Positions 17,133 through 26,157 of a DNA stretch of 64,000 nucleotides are shown piece by piece. Position 1 is the first letter of the stretch, and each line of letters opens with the position of its first letter. Under the pieces are notes generated by a model. The model had not been told where the DNA came from, searched no databases, and worked only from the letters and a program-made list of their open reading frames with translations. The translations under genes and the position numbers were made by a program. Source of the DNA: SHZL01 sp963708905 (GTDB lineage: Bacteria > Pseudomonadota > Gammaproteobacteria > Xanthomonadales > SZUA-36); the NCBI GenBank assembly GCA_963708905.1, contig CAVPUV010000040.1:1-64000 (forward strand), given 5' to 3'.

Positions 17133-18229
17133 CATTTTCAGGCTTTGATCGTGCATGCATGGCGCAGGCGCTGGAATTGGCCGCGAAAGGTTTGTACTCG
17201 GCCCATCCCAATCCCCGCGTTGGCTGTGTCATTGCCAAAGACGATCATGTGCTGGCGACCGGTTGGCATGCCTTCGCCGGCGGGCCGCACGCGGAAATCG
17301 TGGCGCTGCAATCAGCAGGCCAGGCCGCGCGTGGGGCCAGCGCTTACGTGACGCTCGAACCCTGCAGTCACCATGGCCATACCCCGCCCTGTGTCGATGC
17401 GCTGATCGCCGCAGGCATCAAACGGGTGGTCATCCCCTTGCAGGACCCGAACCCCCGGGTCAACGGGGCTGGCCGGCGCAGGCTGGAAGCCGCCGGGGTG
17501 GCAGTTGAATGTGGACTGATGGCACAGGCCGCTGAAGACCTGAATGCCGGTTTCCTGATGCGCATGCGCGCCGGCAGACCGTGGCTGCGGGTAAAAGTCG
17601 CGCTCAGCCTGGATGGACGCACCGCGCTGCGCAATGGCGACAGCCAGTGGATCAGCGGCGCGGCCTCGCGGGCCGACGTGCAGGTCTGGCGGGCGCGGTC
17701 TTCAGCCATCCTCACCGGGATTGGTACCGTTTTGGCGGATGACCCGGCATTGACGGCGCGGGTCGAAGAACCGCCGTTGCGACCACTGCGGGTCATCGTG
17801 GATACGCATTGGCGCACACCGCCGTCCAGCCGGGTCCTGCAGCATCCGTCGTCAGCCGCCGTCGCTGGCGGCCAGGATATGGCTGTTCCCCCGGCCCTGC
17901 TGGCCACAGGTGTACGCTGTCTGCCGCTGCCGCTGGTGGCGGGGGAGGTCGATCTGCAGGCATTATTACACGCGCTGGCGGGTCTCGAGATGAACGAGGT
18001 GCAGGTGGAAGCCGGCGCCAGGCTGTGTGGCGCATTGCTGCAGGCGGGTGTGGTGGACGAAGTCCTGCTGTACCAGGCGCCGGTGCTGCTGGGCGAGGGT
18101 GGGCCAGGGCCGTTTGCCATGGGTGTGCTTGAATCCATGCAGGAAAGAAAGCAAATGGAAATCCTGCACAGCTGCCGGCTGGGCGATGATCTGCGTTTGC
18201 GCCTGCGGCCGTGCAGCAAACCAAGCTGA
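17129..18229 (+). CDS. ribD: Bifunctional pyrimidine deaminase/reductase RibD
   Basis: A 366-residue riboflavin pathway enzyme. The N-terminal cytidine-deaminase-like domain has HAEIVAL and EPCSHHGHTPPC, giving the zinc ligands His and two Cys. The C-terminal reductase domain begins near residue 145 (WLRVKVALSLDGRTA). It carries out the deamination and reduction that follow GTP cyclohydrolase II. GTG start overlapping nrdR. Confidence 0.95.
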   Translation: MTFSGFDRACMAQALELAAKGLYSAHPNPRVGCVIAKDDHVLATGWHAFAGGPHAEIVALQSAGQAARGASAYVTLEPCSHHGHTPPCVDALIAAGIKRVVIPLQDPNPRVNGAGRRRLEAAGVAVECGLMAQAAEDLNAGFLMRMRAGRPWLRVKVALSLDGRTALRNGDSQWISGAASRADVQVWRARSSAILTGIGTVLADDPALTARVEEPPLRPLRVIVDTHWRTPPSSRVLQHPSSAAVAGGQDMAVPPALLATGVRCLPLPLVAGEVDLQALLHALAGLEMNEVQVEAGARLCGALLQAGVVDEVLLYQAPVLLGEGGPGPFAMGVLESMQERKQMEILHSCRLGDDLRLRLRPCSKPS

Positions 18230-18252
18230 ACCCGTCAAGGGCAAAGGATGAC

Positions 18253-18846
18253 ATGTTTACCGGTATCGTAATGGCAACAGGCGTGGTGCGGGAAAAGACT
18301 CCCGCCGGCGGTGATGTACGTCTGTTGGTCGAGGCCAATGACCTGGATATTGGCGGCTGCCGCGAAGGCGACAGCATTGCCGTTGCAGGTGTGTGTCTGA
18401 CCATGTTGCAAGTCCATGAGCACGCATTCAGCGCCGATATTTCGGCGGAAACCCTGCAGCTGACAACACTGGGTTCGATCAGCGCCGGACAAAGGGTCAA
18501 CCTGGAACTGGCATTGACCCTGGCCGATCGGCTGGGCGGACACCTGGTCAGCGGCCATATCGATGGGACTGCGCGCCTCGTAGCCCGGCAGCCCGACGGG
18601 CGCGCGCAGCGATTCGAATTCGAATTACCGCCCGGACTGAAAAAATACGTGGCGCGTAAAGGCTCGGTCTGTGTCGATGGGGTCAGTCTGACGGTCAATG
18701 AGCAGGCCGGCCGGAAGTTCTCGGTGTGCCTGATACCGCATACACTGGACGCCACCACTCTGGGCGCTTTGCAGCCGGGTGACACGGTGAATATCGAAGT
18801 CGACCTCATCGCCCGCTACGTGGAACGACTGGCGGAGCCTGAGTAA
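18253..18846 (+). CDS. ribE: Riboflavin synthase alpha subunit
   Basis: A 197-residue protein (called RibC in E. coli) with two lumazine-binding repeats, about residues 1-97 and 98-190. MFTGIV starts the first, and GHLVSGHIDG plus VSLTVNE mark the domains. It dismutates two molecules of 6,7-dimethyl-8-ribityllumazine into riboflavin. It lies 23 bp after ribD and upstream of ribBX. No FMN riboswitch is seen ahead of any rib gene here. Confidence 0.95.
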   Translation: MFTGIVMATGVVREKTPAGGDVRLLVEANDLDIGGCREGDSIAVAGVCLTMLQVHEHAFSADISAETLQLTTLGSISAGQRVNLELALTLADRLGGHLVSGHIDGTARLVARQPDGRAQRFEFELPPGLKKYVARKGSVCVDGVSLTVNEQAGRKFSVCLIPHTLDATTLGALQPGDTVNIEVDLIARYVERLAEPE

Positions 18847-18883
18847 TTCTCTCAAGAGCCGGTGACTATCCGGGAGTAATGAT

Positions 18884-20044
18884 GTGATCAAAAGCAATGA
18901 ACTGAACACCATACCCGAACTGCTGGAAGACATCAGGGCAGGGCGCATGGTGGTGGTGATGGACGACGAGGACAGGGAGAATGAAGGCGATTTGATCATG
19001 GCTGCTTCCAAAGTTCGCCCGGAAGATATCAATTTCATGGCGCGGTTTGGACGTGGGCTGATTTGCCTGCCGCTGACCCGTGAGCGCTGTCACCAGCTGA
19101 ACCTGCCGTTGATGGTAAATCTGAACCAGGCGCGGTTTGCCACCAACTTCACGGTTTCCATCGAGGCCGCCGAGGGCATTACGACAGGAATTTCCGCCTA
19201 TGACCGCGCCCACACCATTCGCACCGCGGTCAAGCCCGATGCCAGCCGGTCTGACCTGTCACAGCCGGGGCACGTGTTTCCCCTGATGGCCCAGCCGGGC
19301 GGCGTCCTGGCACGTGCCGGCCATACCGAGGCCAGTGTCGACCTGGCCATGCTGGCCGGCCTGGAACCGGCTGCGGTGCTGGTTGAAATCCTGAACGAAG
19401 ACGGCAGCATGGCGCGGCGGCCGCAGCTGGAGGAATTTGCCAGGAAACATGGTCTGAAGATCGGCACCATCGCCGATCTCATCCATTACCGTATGCAGAC
19501 GGAAAAAACCGTAGAACTTATATCCACCCACCCGGTGGTAACCGACTTCGGGCCGTTTACCTTGCATACCTACCGTGATGCCATCGAGGGCAAGCTGCAC
19601 CTGGTATTGATGCGTGGCCAGGTGCATGCGGATGAACCTTTTCTCGTCAGGGTGCATGTGCAGAATCCTCTCAGTGACGTTCTGTCAATGCGGCGGATGG
19701 ATTTTGGTTTACCCCTGCGCAGCGCGCTGGCGGAAGTGGCCGCGGCCGACAGTGGCATGGTGCTGGTGCTGGGCGCTGATCACTCGGAAGAAGAGCTGCT
19801 GCGCTTGATCCAGCAGCAGCCGGAACCCGCGGTGGCAGGCAATGGAGACAATCGCCGCTCGCGAGAATTGCGCACGTATGGCATAGGCGCACAGATCATC
19901 GTCGACCTCGGGGTACGCAAGATGCGGGTGCTGAGCGCGCCCTTGAAACTGACCGGCCTGGCCGGCTTTGGGCTGGAAGTGGTCGAGTACGTCCACCCCA
20001 GTGATGGGCAGCAGCAAACCAGCTTTCTGGAAATGCGCAAATGA
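18884..20044 (+). CDS. ribBX: RibBX hybrid: DHBP synthase fused to a degenerate GTP cyclohydrolase II domain
   Basis: A 386-residue protein. Residues about 1-205 are a complete 3,4-dihydroxy-2-butanone 4-phosphate synthase (VVVMDDEDRENEGDL, then PGHVFPLMAQPGGVLARAGHTEA), which makes the four-carbon precursor of riboflavin. The C-terminal ~175 residues follow the GTP cyclohydrolase II fold but lack the zinc-binding cysteines and the CRSECLTGD-like active-site segment. The equivalent stretch reads VHVQNPLSDVLSMRRMDFGL. This matches the RibBX variant described in Proteobacteria, so a separate ribA must exist elsewhere. GTG start with CGGGAG upstream. Confidence 0.9.
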   Translation: MIKSNELNTIPELLEDIRAGRMVVVMDDEDRENEGDLIMAASKVRPEDINFMARFGRGLICLPLTRERCHQLNLPLMVNLNQARFATNFTVSIEAAEGITTGISAYDRAHTIRTAVKPDASRSDLSQPGHVFPLMAQPGGVLARAGHTEASVDLAMLAGLEPAAVLVEILNEDGSMARRPQLEEFARKHGLKIGTIADLIHYRMQTEKTVELISTHPVVTDFGPFTLHTYRDAIEGKLHLVLMRGQVHADEPFLVRVHVQNPLSDVLSMRRMDFGLPLRSALAEVAAADSGMVLVLGADHSEEELLRLIQQQPEPAVAGNGDNRRSRELRTYGIGAQIIVDLGVRKMRVLSAPLKLTGLAGFGLEVVEYVHPSDGQQQTSFLEMRK

Positions 20045-20532
20045 GCCGGCAAAACGCGCCGGCGTCACGGCCGGGTTTGCGCATCGGCCTGGCCGCGAGC
20101 CGTTTCAACCATTTCATTGTCGAGCAGCTGGTCGCGGGCGCCTGCGATGCCTTGTCGCGCCATGGAGTCGGCGATTCCGGGCGCGAGCTGGTGTGGGTTC
20201 CCGGTGCGTTTGAATTACCTTTGCTGGCGGACCGGATGGCCCGCTCCGGCCGCTTCGAGGCCATCATTGCGCTGGGCGCCGTGATACGCGGCGGCACGCC
20301 CCATTTCGAATATGTGGCCGGAGAATGCGCCCGTGGTTTGAGCCGGGTGGCGCTGGATCACGGCATCCCGGTCAGTTTCGGCGTGCTGACCACGGACACG
20401 ATTGAGCAGGCCCTGGAACGGGCCGGAACCGGCGCCGGCAACAAGGGCTTCGATGCGGCCATGACGGCCATCGAGATGATTGCAACGCTGCGGGCGCTGG
20501 CGACGAGGCTGCAACAGGCGGACCCGGCATGA
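20041..20532 (+). CDS. ribH: 6,7-dimethyl-8-ribityllumazine synthase
   Basis: A 163-residue lumazine synthase that condenses the RibD product with dihydroxybutanone phosphate. Motifs: ASRFNHFIVEQLVAGA, WVPGAFELP, GAVIRGGTPHFEYVAGE and FGVLTTDTIEQALERAGTG. It overlaps ribBX by 4 bp and nusB by 4 bp. It normally assembles as a pentamer or icosahedral capsid. Confidence 0.96.
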   Translation: MSRQNAPASRPGLRIGLAASRFNHFIVEQLVAGACDALSRHGVGDSGRELVWVPGAFELPLLADRMARSGRFEAIIALGAVIRGGTPHFEYVAGECARGLSRVALDHGIPVSFGVLTTDTIEQALERAGTGAGNKGFDAAMTAIEMIATLRALATRLQQADPA

Positions 20533-20978
20533 GCCTTGATAGCGGCGCTGTGGGCCCGCGGCATGAACGCCGCCAAAGGGCCAGGCGCAGGGCGCTGCAA
20601 GCGCTGTACCAGTGGCAGATCACCCGGCAACAGGCCGGCGAGATTCTGCGCCAGTTCCGGCAGGCACAGGACCTCAGCCAGATCGACGAGGAGTTCTTTG
20701 AAAACCTGCTGCGCGGAGTGATCGGCGAACAACAGGATCTCGATGGCAGCTTGCAGCCTTTTCTCGACCGGCCGATGGTGCAGGTCGACATCATGGAACA
20801 AGCTGTCTTGCGCATTGGTGCATGGGAGCTGTTGCATTGCCCGGAAGTGCCATTCCGGGTGGTGCTGAATGAGGCCATCGATCTGGCGCACCGGTTCGGC
20901 GCCGAGCAGGGGCATGCTTTTGTCAATGGCGTGCTGGACAAGGCGGCCAGGGTATGGCGGCCCAAAGAAGCGGTGTGA
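20529..20978 (+). CDS. nusB: Transcription antitermination factor NusB
   Basis: A 149-residue all-helical RNA-binding protein. With NusE (S10) it binds boxA of rRNA leaders and supports antitermination. Landmarks: RRRALQALYQW near the N-terminus and VLNEAIDLAHRFG plus FVNGVLDK at the end. It overlaps ribH by 4 bp; the ribH-nusB-thiL order is common in Gammaproteobacteria. Confidence 0.95.
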   Translation: MSLDSGAVGPRHERRQRARRRALQALYQWQITRQQAGEILRQFRQAQDLSQIDEEFFENLLRGVIGEQQDLDGSLQPFLDRPMVQVDIMEQAVLRIGAWELLHCPEVPFRVVLNEAIDLAHRFGAEQGHAFVNGVLDKAARVWRPKEAV

Positions 20979-21019
20979 GGGAGCGGTGTGAACAAGCGGT
21001 GTGAGAGCGGATTCCACGG

Positions 21020-21997
21020 ATGAATGAATTCGACCTGATCCGGCGTTTGCAGCACCTCATCGGCGCCGGGCGTACAGGCCTGTCCCAGCCCGGCTCCGTC
21101 GGTATTGGCGATGACGCAGCTGTTTTGACCATCGACCCTGGCCGGCAACTGGTGGTCACTACCGATACCCTGGTTGCGGGGGTGCATTTTCCGCCCAATG
21201 CCCTGCCGGCCGATATTGGTCACAAGGCGCTGGCGGTCAATTTGAGCGACCTCGCCGCCATGGGCGCCGATCCCGCCTGGTTTTTTCTGGCGCTGACACT
21301 GCCGCGGGTGGATGTGGCGTGGCTGGATGAATTTGCCTCCGGTGTCGGTGCGCTCGCCACGGCATGCGGTATCGAACTTGCCGGCGGAGACACCACTTCC
21401 GGGCCGCTCAGCATCACCATCACAGCGCTCGGACTGGTGAATCCCGGGACAGCCTTGTTGCGCAGCACGGCGCATGCCGGCGACCTGGTGGTGATATCGG
21501 GCACGCCTGGCCTGGCGGCCCACGGGCTGGCGCAGCAGCGCGCCCATGAAACGGTCGATGGCGCAGCATGGCGGGCCTTGACGCGTCCCGATCCGCGCCT
21601 GGATCTGGGCCGGGTCCTGCGCGGCAAGGCCACTGCCTGCATCGATATTTCCGATGGGCTGGCCGCCGATCTGGCACATGTCGCACAAGCATCACAGCTC
21701 GGGGCGGAGGTCTGGCTCGAGCGCCTGCCGCGGCCGCAGGCCATGCAGGCACTGCCGCTGGAACACTGCTGGAACCTGCAGCTCGGTGGTGGCGACGATT
21801 ACGAGCTGTGTTTTTCGCTGCCTGCCGCTAGGCAGCATGAACTGCCGGCCATGGCCGCGGAAAGTGGTGTCGGGCTGACGGTCATCGGCCGCCTGACCAG
21901 CGCGCCCGGGCTGCGATTTCTCCGCGCGGACGGCAGCGGGTTCGTGCCGCAACGAAGCGGTTACGATCACTTTCCCGATCGCGCTCCGCAGTCTTGA
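21020..21997 (+). CDS. thiL: Thiamine-monophosphate kinase
   Basis: A 325-residue PurM/ThiL-fold kinase that makes thiamine diphosphate from the monophosphate. Motifs: GIGDDAAVL, TTDTLVAGVHF, VNLSDLAAMGA, IELAGGDTT, CIDISDGLAADL and GGGDDYELCF. It starts 41 bp after nusB. The stop lies 8 bp from the convergent yraN stop. Confidence 0.95.
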   Translation: MNEFDLIRRLQHLIGAGRTGLSQPGSVGIGDDAAVLTIDPGRQLVVTTDTLVAGVHFPPNALPADIGHKALAVNLSDLAAMGADPAWFFLALTLPRVDVAWLDEFASGVGALATACGIELAGGDTTSGPLSITITALGLVNPGTALLRSTAHAGDLVVISGTPGLAAHGLAQQRAHETVDGAAWRALTRPDPRLDLGRVLRGKATACIDISDGLAADLAHVAQASQLGAEVWLERLPRPQAMQALPLEHCWNLQLGGGDDYELCFSLPAARQHELPAMAAESGVGLTVIGRLTSAPGLRFLRADGSGFVPQRSGYDHFPDRAPQS

Positions 21998-22005
21998 TCA
22001 GCGTC

Positions 22006-22368
22006 TCAGCTGGTGAAAGCGTCCTGTATCCAGTTCACGGTGAGCTGGCCTCCTTCATGCCCCAGTGAAAGTACGTCAAACCGGCATGGCTGCAGGCAGC
22101 AGTGTGGGTGAAACTGGAGATAGCGCTGTGCGGCCCGGATGATGCGGCTTTGCTTGGTTCTGGTCACGCTCTCGGCGCCACTGCCAAAATACGTGCTTTT
22201 GCGGTAGCGGATTTCGGTGAATACGAGGCAGTCACCATCCTCCATGATCAGATCGATTTCCCCCAGCCGGCAGTTAAAATTCCGCGCAACGGTCTTGAGG
22301 CCGCGGGCGTGCAGAAAAGCTTCCGCCGTGCGTTCCCAGTGTTCACCGCGTGCGCGGCTGTGCGTCAA
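22006..22368 (-). CDS. yraN: UPF0102 family protein YraN
   Basis: A 120-residue protein with a restriction-endonuclease-like fold: GEHWERTAEAFL, then ARNFNCRLGEIDLIMEDGDCLVFTEIRYR, which carries the E-x-D-x-E/K-like core. The molecular function of the family is not established. TTG start overlapping the lpoA stop by 4 bp (TTGA). The lpoA-yraN pair, divergent from rsmI, is the standard arrangement. Confidence 0.9.
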   Translation of the reverse strand: MTHSRARGEHWERTAEAFLHARGLKTVARNFNCRLGEIDLIMEDGDCLVFTEIRYRKSTYFGSGAESVTRTKQSRIIRAAQRYLQFHPHCCLQPCRFDVLSLGHEGGQLTVNWIQDAFTS

Positions 22369-24488
22369 GGATTGACCGTGGCCCCTCTAGCCCGCATGTT
22401 GCACCAGTTCTCTACTGCGACGGCCCAGGAGCACGCCCTGTCTGGCTTTCGCTCGGTCGGAGTGCTCGACATAGTGTCGACTATGCCTGCGCGCTCCTTG
22501 GTCGCGAAAGCCAGCCATGACGTACTCCTGAACCGTCTCGCTACGAGCACTGGTGCAACATGCGGGCTAGCCTGGGCCAGAGGTACCGGCCGGCCGCCAC
22601 TGAAGATCGCGAAAACGGGTTCGCGCAGGAGTTTCCCGCCGGACCCGATGTGGTAGTAGCCGGAAGCACCCGCAAAGCGGAAATCGGCATCGCGCTGCAT
22701 CAGGTCCAGCCATGGCAGAACGTTCCACGCATCCATTCCCAGCGCGTACAGCGTGGTAAACACGCCGCCACGCAGGCTGGACAGAGCGGACTGGGCATGG
22801 TCTGAATCCGCCCGGAGCTGTAATGGCGTGGTGGGAAAACGCACCCCGTTCAGATCCTGGTCAGCGGTGCGGTCCGGGCGGCCGCTAAAGATCTTGCTGG
22901 TGGCGTAGACCGGGATGTCGCCAGCATAGTTAAAGCGGAGTTGGGGGCGCATCGAACGGCCCTGTGTTACGCCGGCCGCGAGGAATATCACGTCAACGTC
23001 ATCCCTTCTGACGGGTTCGAAATCGAGTTTCATTTGCAGGGTATTTTCCAAGCCTTGTTTGCGTGCTTTGCTGGCATCAATTTTCAGCAGTCGTTGCAAA
23101 ACCGGGGAGTGATCATTTTCGCTCTCCAGGTAGCGGCTGGATGCCACGATTTGACCATTTTCATGTAGGAATTCGTCGCTGAAATTCTGCGCCATGCGTT
23201 CGCCCCATTCAGTTTCCGGAGTGAGCATGATGGCACGGTGAAATCCCGACCGGATCACCTCGCGGGCCAGGTCGCGGGCTTCGTCGTCCGGTGAAAACGA
23301 TATGCCCTGGAGCCGGCCCGACAAGCCGGGTGGTGCAATGAATTCTTGCGGCAAGTCGTTAAGGGCGAGCACCGGGGTGACCAGTCCGGCCAGATTGAGC
23401 AAGGCTTCAATGGACGTTTTCTCCAGCGGTCCGATGATCCATTGCGCGCCCTGGTCTCGAGCTTCGAAATACGCCGATGCCGCCAGTTCCCCCTGCGCAC
23501 CGGTGGAGAAAAAGAGCAGTTCCGCACCACCTGGATGGTCCAGGAATGCACTCGTGATGCCGTCGCGTATCGCCTCCGCTGCCGCTTGCAGCCGGCCTGA
23601 TTCAGGCAGCAAAACCGCTACTTTCCGCGGTGGTGCGAATTGCTGGCGATAACGCAGCCAGAGATCAAGAGCTTCGTTTTCGCTGAGGAAATGTTGTGGG
23701 TGTCTGCCCTTCCATGAACTGATGGCCTGGGGCAGTGATTCGGGCTCGACCAGGTTCTGGCGAATGACCAGCGCCAGGTCCAGCCAGCCGGTCAAGGTCT
23801 GGTCACCACGGGGGTTTTCAGCGCGTAAAGCCAGCTCTCCGGAAGGGATGTTGTCCAGCGACTGCAGCAGTGCCAGCGCCTGCTCGGGCTCATATTGGCT
23901 GCTGCTCCGGGCCAGCGCAATGGTTCTCGATAGATCCATCGCGCCGGGAGCGGAAAGCATCTGCGCTGTGTTCGCGCGCAGCTGTTCATAACGTTTGCGG
24001 GCGGACCGGGGAAGGTCCGGCGCCGCTTCCTGCAACAGGGTCCCGGCTTCATCCGGCCGTCCGGCGCGCAGGGCCAGGTCGGCCAGCGCCAGGTTCATTC
24101 GCGCTTGATCGGGCTCTGCCAGCCGTGATTTATCGACCCAGCGCAGATTGTCCTGCGCCATTGCAGGCTGGTCTGCCAGCAGCCATGCATCCGCTGCCTT
24201 GATTCTCAATGCGCCTGCCGCCGGCCCGGTTGCCGACAAGGCCTGCTGCTGCCACAAGCGTGCCGCGCGGGCGAAATCGCCACTGGCAAACGACCGCTGC
24301 GGGTCTGGTGCCGGGCCGCGGTCAGCCACAGGTGCTGGCGGCGTGCCGGCACAGGATAGCAGCAGGCTCATGCAGAGAAGCAACAGACTGCAGTGGGTAA
24401 AGCGATCGCAGTTTGCCGGCCGTCTGCCGGGGACTGCAGTCCTTACGGTTGAAAATCGATTCGATAGCGGTGCTCGGGCAATGTTCAT
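22365..24488 (-). CDS. lpoA: Outer-membrane lipoprotein LpoA, activator of PBP1a, with 60 extra C-terminal residues
   Basis: A 707-residue protein. It has a lipoprotein signal with lipobox LLSC (Cys about 46), an N-terminal TPR-like helical domain, and a C-terminal periplasmic-binding-protein-like domain (VAVLLPESGRLQAAAEAIRDG). LpoA stimulates peptidoglycan synthase PBP1a from the outer membrane. ATG at 24488 is chosen; earlier starts add a non-signal stretch. The last 67 residues are unusual: 60 of them are encoded by a palindromic element (22388-22569), and then the ancestral RGATVNP tail follows. It is divergent from rsmI. Confidence 0.88.
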   Translation of the reverse strand: MNIARAPLSNRFSTVRTAVPGRRPANCDRFTHCSLLLLCMSLLLSCAGTPPAPVADRGPAPDPQRSFASGDFARAARLWQQQALSATGPAAGALRIKAADAWLLADQPAMAQDNLRWVDKSRLAEPDQARMNLALADLALRAGRPDEAGTLLQEAAPDLPRSARKRYEQLRANTAQMLSAPGAMDLSRTIALARSSSQYEPEQALALLQSLDNIPSGELALRAENPRGDQTLTGWLDLALVIRQNLVEPESLPQAISSWKGRHPQHFLSENEALDLWLRYRQQFAPPRKVAVLLPESGRLQAAAEAIRDGITSAFLDHPGGAELLFFSTGAQGELAASAYFEARDQGAQWIIGPLEKTSIEALLNLAGLVTPVLALNDLPQEFIAPPGLSGRLQGISFSPDDEARDLAREVIRSGFHRAIMLTPETEWGERMAQNFSDEFLHENGQIVASSRYLESENDHSPVLQRLLKIDASKARKQGLENTLQMKLDFEPVRRDDVDVIFLAAGVTQGRSMRPQLRFNYAGDIPVYATSKIFSGRPDRTADQDLNGVRFPTTPLQLRADSDHAQSALSSLRGGVFTTLYALGMDAWNVLPWLDLMQRDADFRFAGASGYYHIGSGGKLLREPVFAIFSGGRPVPLAQASPHVAPVLVARRFRSTSWLAFATKERAGIVDTMSSTPTERKPDRACSWAVAVENWCNMRARGATVNP
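22388..22569. mobile_element. 180-bp palindromic MITE-like element inside lpoA
   Basis: Perfect inverted repeats of about 20 bp (GCCCGCATGTTGCACCAG on the left, its reverse complement on the right) are flanked on both sides by TA, the target duplication typical of IS630/mariner-type elements. A second pair, TGGCTTTCGC/GCGAAAGCCA, lies inside, as does a central CATAGT-GTCG-ACTATG. The whole element can fold into one long hairpin. The net insertion is 180 bp, exactly 60 codons, with no stop in the lpoA frame. Confidence 0.82.
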
Positions 24489-24648
24489 ATGGGTGTGTTT
24501 CCATTCCGCAGTGCTGTTGCAGCCGGCAGAGGAATTTCCGGCGCACTTATCCTGCTCGAAATGATAACCCAGACAGGTTCCTGATGATTCATAATGGTGC
24601 CCATCCGGCAGGCGCAGCGCACAGATTCTGAGAGTCAACGGAAATGAC

Positions 24649-25494
24649 ATGAGCCCGCAATCATCAGCAGCCGATCTGTACGTGGTCGCCACGCCCATTG
24701 GCAATCTTGGGGATATGAGCTACCGGGCGGTGGAGGTTCTGTCGAGCGTCGATCTCGTCGCCGCTGAGGATACGCGGCACACACGGGTGCTGTTCGAGCA
24801 CTATGGCATCACCACACCCTTGATCGCTTTGCATGAACACAACGAAAACGCCGTTGCCCCGCAACTGCTCCATCGGCTGCTCGAGGGTAAATCACTGGCT
24901 CTGGTAACGGATGCCGGAACGCCCTTGCTGTCCGACCCGGGCTATCGCTTGCTGAACATGGCCATCAGCGCCAATATCACGGTACGGGCGATTCCCGGCG
25001 CAAGCGCTGTAACGGCGGCGCTTTCGGTGGCCGGGCTGGCCACGGATCGTTTTGCTTTTGAAGGCTTTCTGCCATCGAAACAGTCGGCTCGGATCGCCTG
25101 TCTGCACCGCCTGCGAGGGGAGCAGAGAACCCTGGTATTTTTCGAATCCAGCCATCGGATCGTTGCCAGCATCGGCGATATGGCCCTGGTCTTTGGCGAA
25201 CAACGAGCGGCGGCTGTTTGCCGGGAATTGACGAAAAGATTCGAAACCGTTTTACGCGCCGGGCTCGGCAGCTTGCAGCAGACCATTGCCACCGATGCGG
25301 ATCAGCAAAAAGGCGAGTTCGTGATTGTCGTGGCGGGCGCCAAGCCGGAGCAAAGCGCCGAAATGTCCAAAGCGGTTGAAATGGGTCATGCGCTGCAGGA
25401 ATTCCTGTCACTGAGCCAGGCCTCACGGGTGGCAGCCCGGTTGTGCGCTGTTGACCGGCGGGAGCTCTATCAAAAACTTTCCGGCGAGGAATGA
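24649..25494 (+). CDS. rsmI: 16S rRNA 2'-O-ribose C1402 methyltransferase RsmI
   Basis: A 281-residue SAM enzyme of the tetrapyrrole methylase fold. YVVATPIGNLGDMSYRAVE opens the domain, and AEDTRHTRVL, LVTDAGTPLLSDPGY and IPGASAVTAALSVAGL follow. It methylates C1402 of 16S rRNA (the 2'-OH), paired with RsmH at the same nucleotide, whose gene lies 1.2 kb downstream. The start is 160 bp from the divergent lpoA start. Confidence 0.96.
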   Translation: MSPQSSAADLYVVATPIGNLGDMSYRAVEVLSSVDLVAAEDTRHTRVLFEHYGITTPLIALHEHNENAVAPQLLHRLLEGKSLALVTDAGTPLLSDPGYRLLNMAISANITVRAIPGASAVTAALSVAGLATDRFAFEGFLPSKQSARIACLHRLRGEQRTLVFFESSHRIVASIGDMALVFGEQRAAAVCRELTKRFETVLRAGLGSLQQTIATDADQQKGEFVIVVAGAKPEQSAEMSKAVEMGHALQEFLSLSQASRVAARLCAVDRRELYQKLSGEE

Positions 25495-25540
25495 ATACCA
25501 GGCCCTATCAATCGGCAGTCTGGTGGGAGACAATAGCGGC

Positions 25541-25903
<363 letters not shown>

Positions 25904-25905
<2 letters not shown>

Positions 25906-25947
25906 TCTTTCCTTTCTTTCTTTCTTTCTTTCTTCCTTTCCATTTCC
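25904..25947 (+). repeat. TTTC tetranucleotide tract after rnpB
   Basis: A pyrimidine-only stretch with about six TTTC units and imperfect flanks, starting at the 3' end of rnpB. Such tracts can change length by slippage. Here it lies in the rnpB trailer, not in a gene or between promoter boxes. Apart from this and the mra promoter, I see nothing else in the 25906-26157 gap. Confidence 0.8.
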
Positions 25948-26077
25948 ATAGAAACAAGTCAGCAGCTGGACATAATTCTGTCGCAGTGTGTCCACCCTTC
26001 TCTGTTGCAATAACGGCTTGTGGACATCACGGCAACCCGCGGGTCATTAATGCAGGCTCGCTAAGTTATTGCCCCGC

Positions 26078-26106
26078 TTGACATTAGACTGCTAAGTCAC
26101 TATCGT
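26078..26106 (+). promoter_or_regulatory. Promoter of the dcw (mra) cluster
   Basis: TTGACA at 26078-26083 matches the -35 consensus exactly. After 17 bp comes TATCGT at 26101-26106 as the -10 box. Transcription would start near 26113, just at the MraZ-type boxes and about 45 bp before the mraZ start codon. Confidence 0.8.
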
Positions 26107-26114
26107 GCATATTA

Positions 26115-26151
26115 GTGGGAAATAGTGGCAAATAGTGTAGAGACAGTGGGG
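26115..26151 (+). promoter_or_regulatory. MraZ operator: four GTGG-type boxes
   Basis: GTGGG, GTGGC, GTGTA and GTGGG begin at 26115, 26125, 26135 and 26146, each followed by an A-rich spacer, giving a 10-11 bp period. In E. coli, MraZ represses the mra promoter by binding TGGGN direct repeats with 5-nt spacers. The design here is the same, with one extra degenerate box. Confidence 0.82.
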
Positions 26152-26157
26152 AAAAAC

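Noticed and set aside
17140..18260. Possible FMN riboswitch around the riboflavin genes
   Set aside because: No RFN-element conserved blocks were found upstream of ribD, ribE, ribBX or ribH, and the genes are packed with short or no gaps.
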